Below are positions 1-7,653 of a stretch of 33,053 nt of DNA, in pieces (within the stretch, counting starts at the first letter, position 1; each line of letters opens with the position of its first letter). The stretch spans positions 1 to 33,053 of the forward strand of contig NZ_ANBE01000043.1 of the NCBI RefSeq assembly GCF_000341145.1, read 5' to 3'. The notes beneath the pieces were generated by a model that worked only from the letters and a program-made list of their open reading frames with translations, did not search any database and had not been told where the DNA came from. The DNA comes from Nocardiopsis xinjiangensis YIM 90004 (GTDB lineage Bacteria > Actinomycetota > Actinomycetes > Streptosporangiales > Streptosporangiaceae). The translations under genes and the position numbers were made by a program.

Positions 1-1122
1 GGCGGGAACGCTGCCGAGCTTGTCCGAACCGCCGTTCTCGAGGAGCCAGTTCAGGACGGTGTCCTGGTCGGCGGAGCCGTTGGCGTCCTGGTAGAGCGCC
101 GCGGCACCGGCGACGTGCGGGCTGGCCATGGAGGTACCGGACAAGGTGTCGGTACCGCCGCCGGGCACGGTGGACTCGATGTCCTGGCCGGGTGCGTAGA
201 TGTCCACGGCGCTGCCGTAGTTGGTGAAGTAGGTCGAGGTGTCGCTCTCGTCGGAGGCGGCGACGGTCACGACGCCCTCGGCACCGCCCGGGGAGACGTT
301 GTTGGCGTCCTGGCCCTCGTTGCCCGCGGCGACCGCGACGAACACGCCGGAGTCGGCGAGGGCGTTCACGGCCTCGTCCAGGGCGGGCGAGGCGGGGCCG
401 CCGAGCGACATGTTGGCGACGGAGCCTCCGTCGGCGTTGTCGGCCACCCACTCGACACCGGCGATGATGTCGTCGTAGCTGCCCGAACCGGAGTCGTCGA
501 GGACCTTCACGCCGACCAGATCGGTGCCGGGAGCGACACCGTAGCTGTCGGCACCGATGGTGCCGGCGACGTGGGTGCCGTGGCCCTGCACGTCCTCGCC
601 GTCACCGCCGCCGGCGTCCCAGCCGGCCTCGGCACGGTCACCGAACTCGGGGTGATCGACGTCGATGCCGGTGTCCAGGATGTAGGACGTCGTCCCGGAA
701 CCGTCGGCCTGGGTGGAGTACTCACCGTCGAGCGGCAGGTCCTCCTGATCGATACGGTCCAGGCCCCACGGGGCCAGGGCCTCGGCCGCGCCGACCTGCT
801 CGACGTAGGCGACACCGGAGTCCGCACGCAAGTCCTGCACCTCGGCCTCGTTCAGGGAGGCCGAGTAGCCGTTGAGCACTTCGTCGTAGGAGTGGTTGAC
901 CTGCTCCGCGGAGATCCCGAGGGAGGACGGGGTCACCGAGGAGGTGCTGACCACGTCCTCCAGGACCACGAAGTACTCACCGGCCACCGCGTCCGCACTC
1001 GTGTGCAGGGGTGCCATGTCGTCAGCGCCGGCGGCGGCAGCGCCCCCGAGGGCGAAGGGGACGGAGAGAGCGCCTGCCGCGACGAAACCGACCACGGCCT
1101 TGCGGGTTTGGTGCTTCTTCAA
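1..1122 (-). CDS. Secreted S8 subtilisin-like serine protease (3' end outside window)
   Basis: Exported endopeptidase of the S8 (subtilase) family, probably an extracellular scavenging protease. Reading leftward from a TTG at 1122-1120, the visible 374 codons give a basic N-terminus (MKKHQTRK), a hydrophobic signal segment to about residue 33, an inhibitor I9-type propeptide (about 50-109) and the catalytic domain. The triad is visible: Asp150 in ILDTGID, His181 in GHGTHVAG, Ser331 in GTSMASPHV, with the oxyanion Asn268 in AAGNEG. The TTG is preceded by AAGGAG seven bases upstream, which decides the start; no ATG or GTG gives a signal peptide. The gene runs off the left edge shortly after the catalytic serine, so any C-terminal domain is unseen. 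The order of propeptide and catalytic domain resembles the proteinase K/aqualysin-type group. Family assignment is very secure; substrate is not known. Confidence 0.95.
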   Translation of the reverse strand, partial: MKKHQTRKAVVGFVAAGALSVPFALGGAAAAGADDMAPLHTSADAVAGEYFVVLEDVVSTSSVTPSSLGISAEQVNHSYDEVLNGYSASLNEAEVQDLRADSGVAYVEQVGAAEALAPWGLDRIDQEDLPLDGEYSTQADGSGTTSYILDTGIDVDHPEFGDRAEAGWDAGGGDGEDVQGHGTHVAGTIGADSYGVAPGTDLVGVKVLDDSGSGSYDDIIAGVEWVADNADGGSVANMSLGGPASPALDEAVNALADSGVFVAVAAGNEGQDANNVSPGGAEGVVTVAASDESDTSTYFTNYGSAVDIYAPGQDIESTVPGGGTDTLSGTSMASPHVAGAAALYQDANGSADQDTVLNWLLENGGSDKLGSVPA

Positions 1123-1173
1123 GGTGTTTCTCCTTGAGGGGGTTAGCGGGGATATAGCACACCTCCGGCACTA

Positions 1174-1191
1174 CTGTGCGTATTCACACAG
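1174..1191. promoter_or_regulatory. Candidate operator upstream of the subtilase gene
   Basis: An 18-bp imperfect palindrome with arms CTGTG and CACAG matches its reverse complement at 14 of 18 positions. It sits about 52 bp before the TTG start of the protease, within the AT-rich promoter zone. Position suggests a regulator site; no regulator is identified. Confidence 0.35.
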
Positions 1192-1353
1192 ATGCACCTT
1201 TAGTGCAGTTCGACACTTTAGTAAGAAGGTCGGCAGATTGCCATAGTTTGGACAGCTTTTTTGATTCAAGATCGAACTGGGTGTTCAGCCCCGCGCCCTC
1301 GGAAGGCCGGTCACGCCTGGCACCCGCCCCCTCGCAGAGACCCTGTGAACACG

Positions 1354-1397
1354 TTTCGGGGCCGCCCGCGAACATGAACGTGCGAGCGACCCCGAAA
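1354..1397 (-). terminator. Hairpin downstream of cysN
   Basis: Arms TTTCGGGGCCGC (1354-1365) and GCGACCCCGAAA (1386-1397) pair at 11 of 12 positions around a 20-nt loop. It lies about 115 bp beyond the cysN stop codon and before the subtilase promoter zone. There is no long U-run, as is usual for actinobacterial terminators. Confidence 0.45.
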
Positions 1398-1510
1398 TGG
1401 AACAAGGTCCCACAACCAGAGGACTGTACCTATCAGAGAAATCCGCGATAAACACAACCCCGGAAGAAGCTATAATTTTCTCACGCGTGAGGATGTTTAG
1501 CGCGGCCTCA

Positions 1511-2779
1511 TCATTCTGCGTTCACCACCATCCCCGCTCCGACCGTGGCATTGGTGGCTTCGTCGATGAGGATGAAGCCGCCGGTCTGCCGGTTCCGGGC
1601 GTACTCGTCCACGAACAGCGGCTGGGTCGAGCGCAGCCTCACCCGGCCGATCTCGTTCAACGCCAGGTCGTCGGCGCCCTCGTCCCGGTGCAGGGAGTTG
1701 ACGTCCAACCGGTAGTAGAGGTCCTTGACCATCACCTTCGCCGTACGCGTCGTGTGCTTGACGAGGAGCCGCGAACGCGGAGTGAGCTTGCGGCTGTCGG
1801 TCATCCAGCACACCATCGCGTCGATGTCCTGGGCGGACTCTGGACGATTGTCCACCCGCGTGATCATGTCGCCGCGTGAGATGTCGATGTCGTCCTCCAG
1901 CAGGAGCGTCACCGACATCGGTGGGAAGGCCTCCTCGAGCTCACCGTCGGAGGTGAGGATCTTGGCCACCCGGCTCGTGTACCCGGACGGCAGGTGCACG
2001 ACCTCGTCCCCGGGCCGGAACACACCGCCGGCCAGTTGCCCGGCGTAGCCCCGGTAGTCGTGCAGCTCCGGGTCGGCGGACTTCTGCGGACGGATCACGT
2101 ACTGCACCGGGAAACGTGCGTCGGCGAGGTTGTCGTCGGAGGCGATGCGCACGTTCTCCAAGTGGTGCAGCAACGAGGAGCCCTCGTACCAGGGCATGTT
2201 CTCGGAGGTGGTGACCACGTTGTCGCCGTGCAGGGCAGAGACCGGCACGAACGTGATGTCGCGGGTGCCGAGCTCGGCGGCGAACTCGGAGAACTCCCGC
2301 CGGATCTCCTCGAACCGCTCCTCGGAGTAGTCGACCAGGTCCATCTTGTTGACCGCCAGGACCAGGTGCGGAACCTGGAGCAGGCTCGCCAGGAACGCGT
2401 GCCGGCGGCTCTGCTCCTGCAGGCCCTTGCGTGCGTCCACGAGGATGACCGCGAGGTCGGAGGTCGATGCGCCGGTGACCATGTTCCGGGTGTACTGCAC
2501 ATGCCCGGGGGTGTCGGCGATGATGAAGGTCCGTTCGGGGGTGGCGAAGTAGCGGTAGGCCACGTCGATGGTGATGCCCTGCTCCCGCTCGGCCCGCAGG
2601 CCGTCGGTGAGCAGCGCCAGGTTGGCCCGTTCCTCACCGCGTGCGGCGCTGGTGCGCTCCACCGCGTCGAGCTGGTCCTCGAAGATGGACTTGGAGTCGT
2701 ACAGCAACCGCCCGATCAGGGTGCTCTTGCCATCGTCGACGGAGCCCGCCGTGGCGAACCTCAGAATGTCGTTGTTCAT
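1511..2779 (-). CDS. cysN: Sulfate adenylyltransferase subunit 1 (GTPase subunit)
   Basis: Large, GTP-hydrolysing subunit of ATP sulfurylase, which with CysD makes adenosine 5'-phosphosulfate from ATP and sulfate; cytoplasmic. The 422-residue product has an elongation-factor-type G domain: P-loop GSVDDGKST at 12-20, DTPGH at 89-93 and NKMD at 144-147, followed by two beta-barrel domains ending near ILIDEATNATVGAG. There is no C-terminal APS kinase (CysC) fusion. The ATG at 2779 begins MNNDILRF, the usual CysN start; the longer upstream open frame is GC-rich noise. The ribosome site is weak (AGGA, 11 bases upstream). It follows cysD but 221 bp separate them, although these two genes often abut. 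A hairpin follows the gene. Confidence 0.95.
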   Translation of the reverse strand: MNNDILRFATAGSVDDGKSTLIGRLLYDSKSIFEDQLDAVERTSAARGEERANLALLTDGLRAEREQGITIDVAYRYFATPERTFIIADTPGHVQYTRNMVTGASTSDLAVILVDARKGLQEQSRRHAFLASLLQVPHLVLAVNKMDLVDYSEERFEEIRREFSEFAAELGTRDITFVPVSALHGDNVVTTSENMPWYEGSSLLHHLENVRIASDDNLADARFPVQYVIRPQKSADPELHDYRGYAGQLAGGVFRPGDEVVHLPSGYTSRVAKILTSDGELEEAFPPMSVTLLLEDDIDISRGDMITRVDNRPESAQDIDAMVCWMTDSRKLTPRSRLLVKHTTRTAKVMVKDLYYRLDVNSLHRDEGADDLALNEIGRVRLRSTQPLFVDEYARNRQTGGFILIDEATNATVGAGMVVNAE

Positions 2780-3000
2780 TGCTTGACCGGTCCTGTGTGC
2801 GAAGGGATCTGGTGGTGGGCCGCCCGAGGCGGGCCGGGCACTCGGGATACCGAGGGCCGGTAGAGCTCCTCCCGGACCCCACTCGCCCGAGGGGTCGCGT
2901 GCGGGCGCCGGCACCCGCACCGAAGGCGGCCGGTGAAGGCCGACTGCGGGTGGCGCGGGCTGAGCGGAGCAAGGCCCGGAGAGAGCGCAGTCAGGAGCAG

Positions 3001-3933
3001 CTAGAAGTAGCCCTCGCGCTTGCGGTCCTCCATGGCGGCCTCGCTCGCGCGGTCATCGGCCCTGGTCTGCCCGCGTTCGGTGAGGCGGGTCGCGGCGATC
3101 TCGGTGATGATGTCGTCCAGCTCCACCGCATGGGACTTGACCGCACCGGTGCAGGTGAGGTCGCCGACGGTGCGGTAGCGGACGGTCTCGGTGAACACGT
3201 CCTCGCCCTCGTCCCGGTTCATGACGGGCGAATCGGAGAGCAGGATGCCGTCGCGCTCGAAGACCTCGCGTTCGTGTGCGAAGTAGATGGAAGGCAGCTC
3301 CAGGCCTTCACGCTTGACGTAGGCCCACACGTCCAGCTCGGTCCAGTTGGAGATGGGGAAGACCCTGATGTGTTCGTCGCGCTCGATTCGGGTGTTGAAC
3401 ACGTTCCACAGCTCCGGGCGCTGGCTCTTGGGGTCCCACTGGCCGAACTCGTCCCGGAAGGAGAAGACCCGCTCCTTGGCGCGGGCCTTCTCCTCGTCGC
3501 GGCGCGCACCGCCGAACGCGGCGTCGAAGCCGTTCTCCTCGACCGCTTCCAGCAGCGCGGAGGTCTGGAGGCGGTTGCGGCCGGCCCAGCGGCCCTTGGG
3601 CTCGCTGACCTTGCCGGCATCGATCTGTTCCTGTACGGAGGCCACGACCAGGCGCACCCCCGCTTCCGCGACGCGGCGGTCGCGGAACTCGATGACCTCG
3701 GGGAAGTTGTGCCCGGTGTCGACGTGCATGACCGGGAACGGGACCGCCCCGGGCCAGAAGGCCTTCTCCGCGAGCCGGAGCATCACGACGGAGTCCTTGC
3801 CCCCGGAGAAGAGCAGCACGGGTCGCTCGAACTCGGCAGCGACCTCGCGCATGATGAAGATGGCTTCGGCTTCCAGGACGTCCAGTTGGGAGAGCTGGTG
3901 ACGCCCAGGTGCCTGCTGACTCGCCTGACCCAT
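3001..3933 (-). CDS. cysD: Sulfate adenylyltransferase subunit 2
   Basis: Catalytic subunit of ATP sulfurylase, an ATP pyrophosphatase of the PAPS reductase-like fold that adenylates sulfate; works as a complex with CysN. The 310-residue length is normal. The PP-loop SGGKDS is at 43-48, preceded by the typical LSQLDVLEAEAIFIMREV segment, and the C-terminus ends KREGYF as in other CysD proteins. The start ATG at 3933 has GAAGGCGG just upstream. The open frame extends far upstream but only as a shadow of cysQ. It lies 50 bp behind cysQ on the same strand, so the two are probably co-transcribed. Confidence 0.95.
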   Translation of the reverse strand: MGQASQQAPGRHQLSQLDVLEAEAIFIMREVAAEFERPVLLFSGGKDSVVMLRLAEKAFWPGAVPFPVMHVDTGHNFPEVIEFRDRRVAEAGVRLVVASVQEQIDAGKVSEPKGRWAGRNRLQTSALLEAVEENGFDAAFGGARRDEEKARAKERVFSFRDEFGQWDPKSQRPELWNVFNTRIERDEHIRVFPISNWTELDVWAYVKREGLELPSIYFAHEREVFERDGILLSDSPVMNRDEGEDVFTETVRYRTVGDLTCTGAVKSHAVELDDIITEIAATRLTERGQTRADDRASEAAMEDRKREGYF

Positions 3934-3983
3934 GAAACCGCCTTCGTTGACCGACTCGGCCGACGGCGGTGGGGCGTACGGAG

Positions 3984-4823
3984 TCAACCCCCCGCGTGCG
4001 GCCCGGCATTGTCCAGATCCGCCCCGTCGCGGATGCTCGCCAACAACATACCCGACAATTCCGGTCGGGATACAAGGATATCGGGAAGACGGGGGTCGGC
4101 CTCGTTGTAACTCAGCTCGGAACCGTCGAGACGCGAGACATGCAGACCGGCCGCGCGGGCCACTGCCACGGGGGCAGCGCTGTCCCACTCGTACTGCCCG
4201 CCGGCATGCACGTAGATGTCGGCCACACCCAGCAGCACCGCGCAGATCTTGGCCCCCGCAGACCCCATCGGCACCACTTCGGCCCCCATCTGCGTGGCCA
4301 TGCGCTGCACGAACTCCGGCGCCCGGGTCCGGCTCGCGGTGATACGCAGCCGCTGGTCGGAGGGGCGCTCCTCGGGCAGCCACGGCGGGTCGACCGTGGA
4401 CAGCGTGCTGCCCTGCGCGGGCAGCGCGACCGCACCGGCGACCAGCTCGCCGTTCTCCCACAGGGCCACGTGCACGGCCCAGTCGGTGCGGCCCGGCTCG
4501 GCGAACTCACGGGTGCCGTCCAGCGGGTCGATGATCCACACCCGCCTGGCGTTCAACCGCGCCTGGTCGTCCACGCCCTCCTCCGACAGCACCGCATCGC
4601 TCGGGCGCAGTCGCCCGAGAGCGGAGAAGAGGAGCTCGTGCGATGTGCGGTCCCCCAGCGTCCGCAGCACCTCGGGCTCGTCGAAGCCGTGCCGAGCGCG
4701 CAGACGCAGCAACAACTGGCCTGTCTCGCCCGCGAGATCACGGGCCACCTCATGATCGTTCCGGATGCTCTTCACCGACTCGTATGCTCCCGCTTCACGG
4801 ATCGTCGCCTCCGTCCACGTCAT
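3984..4823 (-). CDS. cysQ: 3'(2'),5'-bisphosphate nucleotidase (PAP/PAPS phosphatase)
   Basis: Magnesium-dependent phosphatase of the inositol monophosphatase superfamily; removes the 3'-phosphate from PAP/PAPS, recycling the by-product of sulfotransferase or PAPS reductase reactions. The product shows LSEEG, the metal-binding DPLDGT at 99-104 and WDSAAP near the C-terminus. It reads in register with the mycobacterial CysQ family as I remember it (HAGGQYEWDSAAP, LPDIL). The start is uncertain. The ATG at 4823 gives 279 residues but has no good ribosome site; a GTG at 4775 (263 residues) has GGGAG 11 bases upstream and starts just before the conserved region. First gene of a probable cysQ-cysD-cysN unit, placing PAP removal with APS synthesis. 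Confidence 0.93.
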   Translation of the reverse strand: MTWTEATIREAGAYESVKSIRNDHEVARDLAGETGQLLLRLRARHGFDEPEVLRTLGDRTSHELLFSALGRLRPSDAVLSEEGVDDQARLNARRVWIIDPLDGTREFAEPGRTDWAVHVALWENGELVAGAVALPAQGSTLSTVDPPWLPEERPSDQRLRITASRTRAPEFVQRMATQMGAEVVPMGSAGAKICAVLLGVADIYVHAGGQYEWDSAAPVAVARAAGLHVSRLDGSELSYNEADPRLPDILVSRPELSGMLLASIRDGADLDNAGPHAGG

Positions 4824-5160
4824 CCACTCGTGGAGGCCTGACGTCGGCGACCAGTTTTCCACGTACGCGGGCCGGGACGGCCCGGTTCCCCAACAGGGTC
4901 CGGAACCTCCGCCGGCCCACACGCACTCTGACGCGCCCGTTCCGGGCTCCATCGTACGGAACCCGCAGCCGGGCCACAGGGAGCAGCCCCAGGGCACGGC
5001 CCGACCCGAGCCGAAGAATAGTAACTGCAAGTAGTTGCAAAATCGCAGAAAGTTCCGGCCTGTTGATCGGACAGAACGTGCATCAGGGAGGAACGTGGCG
5101 AGATCGACATCTCAGGATCCGGCCGGTTCGACCGACGGACACACGATTCGGGAGGCATCC
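4824..5160. other. Divergent intergenic region cysQ / xylanase
   Basis: These 337 bases must hold the promoters of cysQ (left) and the xylanase (right). No gene is convincing; the frames that cross it are extensions of the two flanking genes. The notable content is a cluster of phased TGCAA repeats and a GAAAGTTCC element at 5026-5056. An in-frame GTG at 5095 with GGGAGGAAC before it could extend the xylanase by 22 residues, but would bury the signal peptide. Confidence 0.5.
5026..5056. promoter_or_regulatory. Candidate xylan-response operator
   Basis: TGCAA at 5026-5030 and TTGCA at 5035-5039 form an inverted repeat with a 4-bp spacer; TGCAA recurs at 5036 and a CGCAG copy follows at 5045, about one helical turn apart. 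GAAAGTTCC at 5048-5056 is one base from the GAAAGTTTC-type palindrome reported before several Streptomyces xylanase genes (recalled, not searched). About 105 bp lie between this block and the xylanase start. Confidence 0.35.
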
Positions 5161-6264
5161 ATGTCGATGCGACGCTTCTCCATCCCGCTCACCGCCGCCA
5201 CCGCACTTGCGCTCGCACTGCTGCCCGGGGCCGCCGGGGCCGCAGGGGAGGCCGTCCTCCCCCTGACGGACAGCGCACCCGAGGGTTTCCTCATCGGGAG
5301 CTCGGTCGCCGGCGGCGGCCACCACGAGGCCGAGTCCTACCCCGATCCCTTCGCCGAGGACAGGGCCTACACCGCCCTCCTCGGTCAGGAGTTCGGCTCC
5401 CTCACCCCGGAGAACCGGATGAAGTGGGCCGACCTGCGCCCCTCCGAGGACACCTACGACTTCTCCATCGCCGACGAGATCGTCGACTTCGCCGAACGCA
5501 ACGGCCAGGAGGTGCGCGGCCACGCCCTGCTCTGGCACGAGCAGAACCCGGACTGGCTCGAGGAGGGCGACCACAGCGCGGAGGAGCTCCGGGAGATCCT
5601 CCGCGAGCACGTCACCACGGTCGTGGGCCGCTACGAGGGGCGCATCCACCAGTGGGACGTGGCCAACGAAGTCATCGACGACGAGGGGCGCCTGCGCACC
5701 AAGGACAACTTCTGGCTGCGCGAGCTGGGCCCGGACGTGCTCCTCGACACCTTCCGGTGGGCGCACGAGGCCGATCCGAGGGCCGAGCTGTTCCTGAACG
5801 ACTACAACATCGAGGAGATCAACGACAAGAGCGACGCCTACCTCGAACTCGTCGAACAGATGCTCGACGCCGGCGTACCGGTGCACGGGCTCGCCGCACA
5901 GGCCCATCTGAGCACCGCCGCGGGGTTCCCCGAGAGCCTGCAGGACAACCTCGACCGCTTCGGTGACCTGGGACTGCGCACCGCCCTCACCGAGGTGGAC
6001 GTGCGTCTGGAGATACCCCGGAGCGATTCCGCACCCACGGACGGGCAGATCGCGGAGCAGGCCGACTTCTACTCACGCGCCCTGCAAGCATGCCTGAACG
6101 CCGAGAGCTGCACGTCCTTCACCATGTGGAGCTTCACCGACCGGTACTCGTGGGTCCCGATGACCTTCCCCGGCACGGGCGCGGCCACCGTCATGGACGG
6201 CGGCTTCAGCCGCAAGCCCGCCTACGACGCCCTCCAGGACACCCTCCTGGCCCATCCCCGATAG
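5161..6264 (+). CDS. Secreted endo-1,4-beta-xylanase, glycoside hydrolase family 10
   Basis: Extracellular retaining xylanase cutting internal beta-1,4 bonds of xylan. The 367-residue product has a signal peptide (MSMRRFSIPL, then a hydrophobic run ending PGAAGAAG at about residue 28) and one GH10 barrel filling the rest. GH10 signatures are present: LTPENRMKW, GHALLWHEQNP, acid/base Glu170 in WDVANEV, nucleophile Glu278 in LTEVDVR, and FTMWSFTDRYSW near the C-terminus. There is no carbohydrate-binding module or linker, so the enzyme is a bare catalytic domain. The ATG at 5161 has GGGAGG five bases upstream. The gene stands alone, convergent with pth, with a hairpin directly at its stop codon. 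Confidence 0.95.
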   Translation: MSMRRFSIPLTAATALALALLPGAAGAAGEAVLPLTDSAPEGFLIGSSVAGGGHHEAESYPDPFAEDRAYTALLGQEFGSLTPENRMKWADLRPSEDTYDFSIADEIVDFAERNGQEVRGHALLWHEQNPDWLEEGDHSAEELREILREHVTTVVGRYEGRIHQWDVANEVIDDEGRLRTKDNFWLRELGPDVLLDTFRWAHEADPRAELFLNDYNIEEINDKSDAYLELVEQMLDAGVPVHGLAAQAHLSTAAGFPESLQDNLDRFGDLGLRTALTEVDVRLEIPRSDSAPTDGQIAEQADFYSRALQACLNAESCTSFTMWSFTDRYSWVPMTFPGTGAATVMDGGFSRKPAYDALQDTLLAHPR

Positions 6265-6294
6265 GACCGGTTCCCGAACCGCTGGGACCGGTCC
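6264..6294. terminator. Bidirectional hairpin between xylanase and pth
   Basis: Perfect 8-bp arms GGACCGGT (6264-6271) and ACCGGTCC (6287-6294) begin at the last base of the xylanase stop codon. A competing inner CGGTTC/GAACCG stem lies inside. It sits between two convergent genes, so it could serve both. Confidence 0.6.
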
Positions 6295-6315
6295 GGGGCA
6301 AGCCCGAGAACACGG

Positions 6316-6891
6316 TCAAACCGCCGTGTGATAGATGTTCTGCGCCTTGCCCAGGCCCTCGGTGAGGATCGTGCGCACCGCGTCCGCGGCCCGATCGACG
6401 TTGAGATCGAGCTCGGCACGCTCGGGACCGGCGAAGTCCCGCAACACGTAGGCGGCAGGGTCCATCCGGCCGGGCGGGCGCCCCACGCCGAAACGCACAC
6501 GCAAGTAACCGGGACCCGGCAGCGAGGCGGTGAGTGACTTGAGGCCGTTGTGGCCGCCCGCACCGCCGCCCTCCTTGAGTTTCAGGGCCCCGTAATCCAC
6601 GTCCAACTCGTCGTGCACCACGACGATGCGTTCGGTCGGCACCTTGTAGAAACGCGCCAACGACGCCACGGGGCCGCCGGACAGGTTCATGAACGTGCGC
6701 GGCTTGACCAGGATCACCGGAACCCCGTCCAGGCGGGTCTCCGCGATCTCGGCGTTGGACCGGTGCGCCTTGAAACGCTCGTTCTCGGCGGCTGCCAGCG
6801 CGTCCACCACCATGAATCCGGCGTTGTGCCGGTTCCCGGCGTACTTGGGCCCGGGGTTGCCCAACCCCACCACCAGCCAGCGCTCGGTCAT
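6316..6891 (-). CDS. pth: Peptidyl-tRNA hydrolase
   Basis: Recycles peptidyl-tRNA released from stalled ribosomes by cutting the ester between peptide and tRNA; essential cytoplasmic enzyme. The 191-residue product begins [20 protein letters not shown]. Key residues are the catalytic His22 in NRHNAGF, Asn69 in FMNLSG, Asp94 in VVVHDELD and Asn115 in GGHNGLKS. The ATG at 6891 has AAGGA eight bases upstream; an in-frame ATG at 6936 would add 15 residues ([15 protein letters not shown]) but has only a weak AGGG. It follows rplY with a very strong hairpin between them, so pth may have its own promoter or depend on read-through. Confidence 0.95.
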   Translation of the reverse strand: MTERWLVVGLGNPGPKYAGNRHNAGFMVVDALAAAENERFKAHRSNAEIAETRLDGVPVILVKPRTFMNLSGGPVASLARFYKVPTERIVVVHDELDVDYGALKLKEGGGAGGHNGLKSLTASLPGPGYLRVRFGVGRPPGRMDPAAYVLRDFAGPERAELDLNVDRAADAVRTILTEGLGKAQNIYHTAV

Positions 6892-6952
6892 GTCCTCGGT
6901 CCTTCTGATCCCCAGTGCGTGCAGCAGGCGCTTCATTGCACCGACCCTACGA

Positions 6953-6989
6953 CGAACGCGCGGTTCCGGAAGCCGGAACCGCGCGTTCG
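6953..6989 (-). terminator. 17-bp perfect stem-loop after rplY
   Basis: Arms at 6953-6969 and 6973-6989 are perfectly complementary over 17 bp with a 3-nt AAG loop. It starts 22 bp beyond the rplY stop codon and ends before the pth start. No U-tract follows. Strength and position make it the terminator of the rplY transcript. Confidence 0.8.
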
Positions 6990-7011
6990 GTGAAGCGATG
7001 TGCGGGGACGC

Positions 7012-7653
7012 CTACTCGGCGGCCTCGGCCTTCCCGCCCTCGGCACCCTCATCGGCGGCCTCGGCCTGGCCCGAGGTGGTGGCCTCCCCGGCCTCCTCCT
7101 CGGCGGCCTCGTCCTCGGTCTGCGGCGTGTAGACCGTGGCGACCGTGGTCTCGGGGTCGGTCACCAGCGTGGTGCCCGCGGGCAGCTTGAGGTCACCTGC
7201 GGTCCGGTGCTCACCGGACTCCAAGCCCTCGACGTCGATCTCGACGCCCTCGGGGATATGGGTGGCCTCGGCCTCGACGGCCACGGCGACGAGCTCCTGA
7301 TTGAGCACACCGGGGGTCTGGACCTCACCCGTCACGGTCACGGGGATCTCGACCTCGACCTTCTCGCCCTTGGCGACGACCAGGAGGTCGACGTGCTCCA
7401 CGAAGCCCTTGATCGCGTCACGCTGAACGCTCTTGGGCAGGGCGAGGTTGTCCTTGCCCACACCGTCGACACGGATCAGGACGTTCGGGGTCTTCAGGGC
7501 GAGCATGAGCTCGTGGCCCGGCAGGTTCAGGTGGCGGGGCTCGGTGCCGTGGCCGTAGAGGACGGCCGGCACCTGACCCGCGCGGCGGACGCGACGAGCG
7601 GCGCCCTTGCCGAATTCCGTGCGGGGCTCGGCAGCGATACGTACCTCGGACAC
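7012..7653 (-). CDS. rplY: 50S ribosomal protein L25/general stress protein Ctc
   Basis: Large-subunit ribosomal protein of the L25/TL5/CTC family, binding 5S rRNA. The 213-residue product begins MSEVRIAAEPRTEFGKGAAR, has the L25 beta-barrel (about 1-95), the C-terminal TL5/CTC domain (about 100-180), then an acidic Ala/Glu-rich tail of about 35 residues. The start is a GTG at 7653 with GAGGAG seven bases upstream; the longer open frame upstream has no ribosome site. It lies between prs and pth, the common actinobacterial order. The upstream region holds hairpins that could form a 5' leader. Confidence 0.95.
   Translation of the reverse strand: MSEVRIAAEPRTEFGKGAARRVRRAGQVPAVLYGHGTEPRHLNLPGHELMLALKTPNVLIRVDGVGKDNLALPKSVQRDAIKGFVEHVDLLVVAKGEKVEVEIPVTVTGEVQTPGVLNQELVAVAVEAEATHIPEGVEIDVEGLESGEHRTAGDLKLPAGTTLVTDPETTVATVYTPQTEDEAAEEEAGEATTSGQAEAADEGAEGGKAEAAE

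Larger units (their letters stand above)
1123..1510. other. Intergenic region between subtilase and cysN
   Basis: No gene is supported in these 388 bases. The part next to the subtilase (1141-1270) is unusually AT-rich for this genome and should hold the protease promoter; it carries an imperfect palindrome (1174-1191) and two copies of a CTTTAGT heptamer (1198-1204 and 1216-1222). The part next to cysN carries a hairpin (1354-1397). A perfect 12-bp palindrome, CTCACGCGTGAG, lies at 1480-1491, just behind the cysN stop codon, beside a TATAAT hexamer at 1471-1476 on the plus strand. No -35 element accompanies that hexamer. Confidence 0.6.

Noticed and set aside
115-1137. Plus-strand open frame opposite the subtilase
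   Set aside because: Gly/Val-rich antisense shadow; the minus strand carries the full catalytic triad and signal peptide.
1471-1491. TATAAT plus CTCACGCGTGAG as a plus-strand promoter into cysN antisense
   Set aside because: No -35 element and no plus-strand gene downstream; kept only as an unexplained palindrome.
3934-4461. Long upstream extension of the cysD frame
   Set aside because: Overlaps cysQ in another frame; typical CysD begins at the ATG at 3933 with a ribosome site just upstream.
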